Origin: Planctomycetaceae bacterium
GTDB lineage: Bacteria; Planctomycetota; Planctomycetia; Pirellulales; Pirellulaceae
Assembly: GCA_007133715.1 (NCBI GenBank)
Contig: SLMF01000124.1
Location: forward strand, 1-9,367
Length of the DNA: 9,367 bases
Reading direction: 5' to 3'
A program made the position numbers and the translations under genes. Positions 5,908 through 9,367 of this stretch are shown here, piece by piece. Under the pieces are notes generated by a model that saw nothing but the letters and a program-made list of their open reading frames with translations, made no database searches and was not told the DNA's origin. Each line of letters opens with the position of its first letter. Position 1 is the stretch's first letter.

Positions 5908-6411
5908 ATGGAAACGAAGGTGCAAGGATCGCGCCTCGGGGCGTTCAAGGTGCTGGTGGCGAGTTTATCGCTGGCGTTCTGCTGGGGATGGAGTGTCGGG
6001 GCTGGGGCCGAGTCGCGTGAGATCGAGCCGGTGGTACAAGCGCCGGGTCGTGTTTTCAAGCCACTGTCGGAAATTCGGGCCGATGCGCGGTTGGAGCGGG
6101 CCGAGTTGCCTCGGGATCGGGCCCCCGAATTTTTCGAGGAGACGGTTCCGGTCAGCGATGCGTCTTTAGGGCGGGACGAGTGGCCGGACTTCCGGTTCGG
6201 GTGGGCCTCGGGCAGGTTCTATCACCAGCCGTTGTATTTTCAGGATGCGGGTTTGGAACGCTATGGTCAGAGTCGATGCTATCCTGCGCTGCAGCCGGTG
6301 GCTTCCTCGATCCACTTTTTTGGCAATGCGGCGGCGTTTCCGATCAAATTGATGCTCGTCCACCCTCGCAGTTACACGAGCACGCCGAGTTCCCTGCGCC
6401 CCCACTATTGA
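5908..6411 (+). CDS. Small secreted protein of a planctomycete-type conserved family
   Basis: This is a 167-aa protein of unknown function. ATG 5908 is preceded by the purine-rich GAAGAAGGGAAG, a reasonable ribosome binding site; an earlier TTG at 5887 is less likely. A Sec signal peptide spans residues 1-34 (basic start, hydrophobic core from about residue 12 to 31, predicted cleavage after GAGA34). The mature part is polar until about residue 90. The C-terminal half then has FRFGWASGRFYHQPLYFQD (~94-112), GLERYG and QPVASSIHFFGNAAAFPIKL. I recall this QPLYF-D--LERYG, QP---S--FF pattern as recurrent in secreted proteins of Pirellulaceae-type planctomycetes, with no assigned function. It probably acts outside the cytoplasmic membrane. 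It ends at TGA and converges on the Lgt-like gene. Confidence 0.75.
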   Translation: METKVQGSRLGAFKVLVASLSLAFCWGWSVGAGAESREIEPVVQAPGRVFKPLSEIRADARLERAELPRDRAPEFFEETVPVSDASLGRDEWPDFRFGWASGRFYHQPLYFQDAGLERYGQSRCYPALQPVASSIHFFGNAAAFPIKLMLVHPRSYTSTPSSLRPHY

Positions 6412-6425
6412 TGATCAGGAAGCAG

Positions 6426-6446
6426 GGACTAAGAACTACGAACTAA
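6426..6446. repeat. Three tandem heptamers, consensus GAACTAM
   Basis: GGACTAA, GAACTAC and GAACTAA follow one another without spacers, just after the secreted-protein gene and immediately before the terminator-like hairpin. Such short heptad arrays can be the edge of a repetitive element. With only three copies the significance is uncertain. Confidence 0.4.
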
Positions 6447-6468
6447 AAACCGGCCACCGGTGTTGTTT
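6445..6468. terminator. Probable bidirectional terminator between convergent genes
   Basis: A small hairpin ACCGG (6449-6453), loop CCA, CCGGT (6457-6461) is preceded by AAAA and followed by TGTTGTTT. On the plus strand the T-rich tail would end the secreted-protein transcript. On the minus strand the upstream A-run becomes a T-run that would end the Lgt-operon transcript. The stem is only five pairs, so efficiency is doubtful, but the position between two convergent genes fits. Confidence 0.4.
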
Positions 6469-6522
6469 CGTGCCAAGACTCAGCATATTCACCGTGAGAC
6501 TGGTGCAAGCTCCTGCCAATCT

Positions 6523-7320
6523 CTACCGCGCACGATACAACTCGGTTCGTCCGTGAGCGGCTAGATAGCGGCGGGTTGCTCCCGCTCCAAGCAGGACGAT
6601 GACCAGCCCCAAACAAGCCGCTTGCGATTCGGTCAGTCCGGCGGCTACGACGGCCGTATCGGCTCGCAGCCATTCCAGACCGAAACGCAGGACGCAGTAA
6701 CCCAAGCCGCTGGCCAAAAACGACTCGCCCCACCGGCGCCAATGGCGATCCAACAGCAGCAGCGCGACCAGCAGAACCAGCACGCCGGCCGCTTCGTACA
6801 GCGGCACCGGGTGCACGGGCAGCGAGCGCGCGGCGCCGCCGGGCAACTGCCCCCCCAGCACCTGCTGATAATAGGCCGGACTGCCCTGCGGATACGTGAC
6901 ACCGAGTGGCCAGCGGGGATCGCAGAGCGTGCCCCAACAACAACCGCCCAGAAAGCAGCCTGTGCGGATCAGCACGAGGGCGATCGGCAGAGCGAAGGCA
7001 AAGGCATCGGACAACCGGCCCAGCGGGGTGCGGGTCGCGCGGGCGAACACGATGACCAGGACCGCCGCAACGGCAAGCCCGCCGAACAGCTGGTGGTCGT
7101 TCGAAAAATCGGCAGCCGACCGGGGCCCCCACTGACCAGCCGCCCACGCACCCGCCAACATGCCGATCAACAGCAACGGCATCAGTACATCCAGACGGTG
7201 CGCGGGAACCGCGAAACGGACCGCCCGTCGGCGCGCCGCATACCAAGCCGCCAAACACGCCAGCACGAGCAGCAGGCCGTAGCTCGTGATCCGCGGATTC
7301 CCCAACACCACCGGATACAA
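6523..7320 (-). CDS. lgt: Prolipoprotein diacylglyceryl transferase family membrane protein (atypical Lgt)
   Basis: This is a 265-aa integral membrane protein of the Lgt family, which transfers diacylglycerol from phosphatidylglycerol to the lipobox Cys of prolipoproteins. About seven hydrophobic segments are visible. Family features present are PRITSYGLLL near the N-terminus, RTGCFLGGCCWG (119-130), HPVPLYE (170-176) and RFGLEWLR (212-219). It departs from classical Lgt: the signature GN-F--E--G reads GCFLGGCCWG, and the 'FHGG' segment with its catalytic-site His reads LFGG (78-81). It may therefore be a paralog with altered specificity. The start is TTG 7320, because AGGA overlaps the upstream stop codon 9 bases before it; no ATG is near. 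It lies 11 bp downstream of the small lipoprotein-like gene and is probably co-translated with it. The family is confident; true Lgt activity is uncertain. Confidence 0.75.
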   Translation of the reverse strand: MYPVVLGNPRITSYGLLLVLACLAAWYAARRRAVRFAVPAHRLDVLMPLLLIGMLAGAWAAGQWGPRSAADFSNDHQLFGGLAVAAVLVIVFARATRTPLGRLSDAFAFALPIALVLIRTGCFLGGCCWGTLCDPRWPLGVTYPQGSPAYYQQVLGGQLPGGAARSLPVHPVPLYEAAGVLVLLVALLLLDRHWRRWGESFLASGLGYCVLRFGLEWLRADTAVVAAGLTESQAACLGLVIVLLGAGATRRYLAAHGRTELYRAR

Positions 7321-7331
7321 GGGAAACGATC

Positions 7332-7952
7332 CTACGAGTCCCAGGGACGGAACGCCTCGAGAATCGCTTGGATCCGCGCTTTGTCCTCGACCGGGTCGAA
7401 CATCAGCACGTCATCGGTATACAACGAGTCTTCGTCCCCATGTTCCCGGATCAGTGTCTCCAATTCCGAGCCGTCTTCCGTTCCGTGCACACGCCTCTCC
7501 TGGCCATCCAGGAACCGAATGCGAAGCTTTTCATCGACCCGTTGGATTTCGCCCACCAGGTAAGGAACCTCCCGCGTGATCCCGGCGAAATGCGACCAGA
7601 GGAGGGGTTCCAAGGTCATAAAGGTCGACTCGCCCAGCGGAGTCAACCACGCCTTGAAGTTGACGTGCTGGTCGGGCGTGATTTGCCCATCCGTTTCGGT
7701 GTAGCTGAAGGCTCCGATCAGGTAGGTTCGGGCATCATAGGGCCGGATCAGGGCCAAGGTTGTCAGTCCTTCAGCGTCTCGGGTATGCCACACGCCCACG
7801 TATTGGGAATCCACCTGGCTTCGTTCCGGGTCGCCTACCGGGTGTTTGACACAGGCCAGCAGCCCCAGGAGGAAGACCAGCAGGGGAGCGACGGTGAACA
7901 AACCGACCACCAAACTTCTCCGCCGTAAGAATGCGTTGATTCGGGACCACAT
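7332..7952 (-). CDS. Small putative lipoprotein / membrane-anchored protein, unknown function
   Basis: This is a 206-aa protein that I do not recognise by name. The N-terminus has basic residues (RINAFLRRR) and a long hydrophobic core (residues 14-33), followed by LLAC with Cys34. It could be lipidated there, or the segment may simply be a membrane anchor. The mature part opens with VGVWHTRDAEGLTTLALIR, a beta-rich pattern of the kind that evaluates a 'goodness' or residue profile in small lipocalin-like planctomycete proteins. It later has FKAWLTPLGESTFMTLEP and an acidic tail with DSLYTDDVLMFDP. Start ATG 7952 lacks a strong Shine-Dalgarno sequence. It is the first gene of a two-gene unit with the Lgt-like gene, so the partner enzyme might modify it. 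Lipidation is inferred, not shown. Confidence 0.7.
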   Translation of the reverse strand: MWSRINAFLRRRSLVVGLFTVAPLLVFLLGLLACVKHPVGDPERSQVDSQYVGVWHTRDAEGLTTLALIRPYDARTYLIGAFSYTETDGQITPDQHVNFKAWLTPLGESTFMTLEPLLWSHFAGITREVPYLVGEIQRVDEKLRIRFLDGQERRVHGTEDGSELETLIREHGDEDSLYTDDVLMFDPVEDKARIQAILEAFRPWDS

Positions 7953-8020
7953 GGCGTTTAACCCTCCGCAAAGAAAACAAGACTAGCGTTCCGACATTTC
8001 TTTCGCGACGAACCCATCTG

Positions 8021-8050
8021 ATTGTACCCTCATCCGCCACCGGATTCCAA
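8021..8050 (-). promoter_or_regulatory. Possible sigma70-like promoter for the lipoprotein/Lgt unit
   Basis: On the minus strand TTGGAA (8050-8045) is followed after 18 bases by TACAAT (8026-8021). These match four and five of six consensus bases. Transcription would begin near 8014, about 60 nt before ATG 7952. A matching plus-strand promoter for xseB was not found. Confidence 0.35.
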
Positions 8051-8215
8051 CCACCACGGGACACCGAGGCCGTTGTGGGGATTGGCAGCTTGTGGTCGGG
8101 GAAGACGAATGTGGCGAAGGCAGGGCAGGTGGGCTACAAAAAAAGGGCGGCTCGGTTTACCTTAGGGGGCAGTCGCTACAGAAGCCGTCCGCCTTTCCGG
8201 TTCGGAGCCCCCATT

Positions 8216-8578
8216 GTGACCAAGAAATCGACATCCGATCGTCAAGAAACCCCTCCTCCATCCTTCGAAGATTCCCTGGAACGACTTGAGGCGATCGTTC
8301 AGCAGTTAGAACAGGGGAAGCTGGGACTGAGTGAATCGTTGGGATGTTACGAAGAGGGTGTCACGCATTTGAAGCTTTGTTATCGAGCACTCGAGTCGGC
8401 CGAGCGGAAGATTGAATTATTATCGGGCTTCGATGCGGACGGGAATCCGGTCACGGAAGCGTTCGAGGAAGGGGAATTGACGTTGGACGAGAAGGCGGCA
8501 TCGCGGAGTCGTCGGCGGTCACGTCCGCGGAATTCGGAAGACAACTCGGAAGAGGACCGCTCGACCACGCTGTTTTAG
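8216..8578 (+). CDS. xseB: Exodeoxyribonuclease VII small subunit
   Basis: This is the 120-aa small subunit of exonuclease VII, which with XseA degrades single-stranded DNA in the cytoplasm. The core SFEDSLERLEAIVQQLEQGK, then SLGCYEEGVTHLKLCYRAL and ERKIELL (residues ~16-71) is the complete XseB helical hairpin. GTG 8216 is chosen because GGAG stands 8 bases upstream and the core begins about 16 residues later. The same frame stays open back to 8075, but that part is basic, low in family likeness and probably leader. The C-terminus carries about 45 extra residues beyond the core, Arg/Ser-rich and then acidic, probably disordered. The large subunit xseA is not in the window. ispA follows 33 bp later, a common xseB-ispA pairing. 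Confidence in the family is very high. Confidence 0.93.
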   Translation: MTKKSTSDRQETPPPSFEDSLERLEAIVQQLEQGKLGLSESLGCYEEGVTHLKLCYRALESAERKIELLSGFDADGNPVTEAFEEGELTLDEKAASRSRRRSRPRNSEDNSEEDRSTTLF

Positions 8579-8611
8579 GGATTCCTTGCCGTTTATTTTG
8601 CCTGTCTTACC

Positions 8612-9367
8612 ATGAGAACGACCACCTCCCGGGAAGCCACCGATCCGTTTGTTCGGTTTGCCGTTGCGATGTCTCCGCAGATTGAGGACGCCTTGGAGCG
8701 ATTGACCCACTATGACGGCGACTGTCCCGACGTGCTGCGGGAGGCCATCCGCTACAGTCTGCTCGCGCCGGGCAAGCGTTTGCGCCCCATTTTGGTGTTA
8801 ATGGCGGCCGAATCGTGCGGTTCAGAGGTCCAGCGGGCGATGCCGGCGGCGTGTGCTGTCGAAATGATTCACGCCTATTCGCTGGTGCATGACGATCTGC
8901 CGTCGATGGACGACGACCGTTTACGTCGGGGTCGACCGACCTGCCATGTACGTTACGGCGAGGCGATGGCGATTCTGGTGGGGGATGCTTTATTAGCCCA
9001 GGCATTCGAGGTGATCACGTCGGGGATCACTCCGGCGGAGCGGGCTTTGGCCTGTTGCGGTGTCTTGGCTTCGGCGGCGGGCCCCCGTTCCTTGGTGGGT
9101 GGTCAGGTAGCGGATATGCGGGCCAGTTCCACGCCGATTGGTTTGGCCGATTTAGAGCGGATTCATCGGCGGAAGACCGGAGCGCTATTTCGTGCGGCGT
9201 TGCGGATGGGTGGAATCGTAGCGGGTGCCCCTCCGAAGGAGCTGGAGGCTCTCACCCGCTATGGCGAACATGTGGGACTTGCTTTTCAAATCCTGGATGA
9301 CTTATTGGATATTCGAGGCAATCCTGCCTCGTTGGGCAAATCGGCGGGCAAGGACGCCGCGCAGGGC
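8612..9367 (+). CDS. ispA: Farnesyl diphosphate synthase / polyprenyl synthetase (3' partial)
   Basis: The gene runs off the right edge with 252 residues visible. It encodes a class II (bacterial) trans-prenyltransferase that condenses IPP with DMAPP and GPP to make farnesyl diphosphate in the cytoplasm. Seen motifs: PGKRLRP (53-59) for IPP binding, the first Asp-rich motif in HAYSLVHDDLPSMDDDRLRRG (Asp94, Asp95, Asp100), GDALL, LVGGQVAD, the Lys-Thr-Gly of RRKTGALF, and the second Asp-rich motif FQILDDLLD (Asp229, Asp230, Asp233). The residue at -5 from the first motif is Tyr89 and the motif has the two-residue insertion, as in E. coli IspA, which argues for a C15 product, although geranylgeranyl products cannot be excluded. 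The ATG has no clear Shine-Dalgarno sequence; ATG 8669 is an alternative. It lies 33 bp after xseB and is probably in the same operon, with dxs often following in other bacteria. Confidence 0.93.
   Translation, partial: MRTTTSREATDPFVRFAVAMSPQIEDALERLTHYDGDCPDVLREAIRYSLLAPGKRLRPILVLMAAESCGSEVQRAMPAACAVEMIHAYSLVHDDLPSMDDDRLRRGRPTCHVRYGEAMAILVGDALLAQAFEVITSGITPAERALACCGVLASAAGPRSLVGGQVADMRASSTPIGLADLERIHRRKTGALFRAALRMGGIVAGAPPKELEALTRYGEHVGLAFQILDDLLDIRGNPASLGKSAGKDAAQG

Noticed and set aside
5790..6020. 76-aa frame overlapping the start of the secreted-protein gene
   Set aside because: No family resemblance, and it overlaps a gene with a clear signal peptide and conserved motif.
6622..7563. 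313-aa plus-strand frame spanning the Lgt-like and small lipoprotein genes
   Set aside because: Gln/Arg-rich low-complexity translation that crosses two genes with good minus-strand features.
8075..8215. N-terminal extension of XseB from TTG 8075
   Set aside because: The extension is basic and unlike XseB; GTG 8216 has GGAG at good spacing and gives a normal N-terminus.
1..9367. Defence, CRISPR, phage or transposon system
   Set aside because: No repeat-spacer array, transposase, integrase, toxin-antitoxin pair or nuclease/helicase effector was recognised in any frame; the MBL protein and XseB are housekeeping-type.

Overview
The window looks like chromosomal DNA from a high-GC planctomycete, probably of the Pirellulales group. 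The evidence is a small secreted protein with the 'PLYF-D--LERYG' motif typical of Planctomycetota, an isochorismatase fused to a ThuA domain, a Tat-exported TIM-barrel sugar isomerase, and a weak or absent Shine-Dalgarno sequence at several starts. The lineage is inferred from family distribution and not from a marker gene. No rRNA, tRNA, CRISPR array, insertion sequence or recognisable defence island is visible.

Left part (1-2462): the 3' end of an isochorismatase/ThuA fusion gene is followed, 61 bp later on the same strand, by a Tat-signal sugar phosphate isomerase/epimerase-like gene. Both suit sugar or carboxylate catabolism at the cell envelope. Next comes a 472-bp stretch without an intact gene. 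It begins with a decayed, frameshifted fragment resembling a PQQ-type beta-propeller protein. It ends with a good sigma70-like promoter and a leader that can fold into several stem-loops, just before the next gene.

Middle (2463-6411): a 600-aa putative lipoprotein has a transglutaminase-like core that seems to lack the catalytic Cys, plus C-terminal TPR-like helices. It converges with a YycJ/WalJ-type metallo-beta-lactamase-fold hydrolase on the minus strand. That gene diverges from a zinc-ribbon/STAS protein. The region between these two holds a repeated 11-mer, a 10-bp palindrome and a near-perfect 24-bp GC palindrome. The secreted planctomycete protein follows, and then a probable bidirectional terminator.

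Right part (6523-9367): an operon on the minus strand encodes a small membrane-anchored or lipoprotein-like protein and then an Lgt-family integral membrane protein that departs from the classical Lgt signature. Diverging from it on the plus strand are xseB (exonuclease VII small subunit) and the start of ispA (farnesyl diphosphate synthase), a common bacterial pairing at the head of an isoprenoid operon.

Most genes here are ordinary. The least explained signals are the structured leader at 2339-2462, the walJ/STAS intergenic palindromes, the intragenic switch in third-position base use inside the 600-aa gene, and the atypical Lgt paralog coupled to a small lipoprotein.
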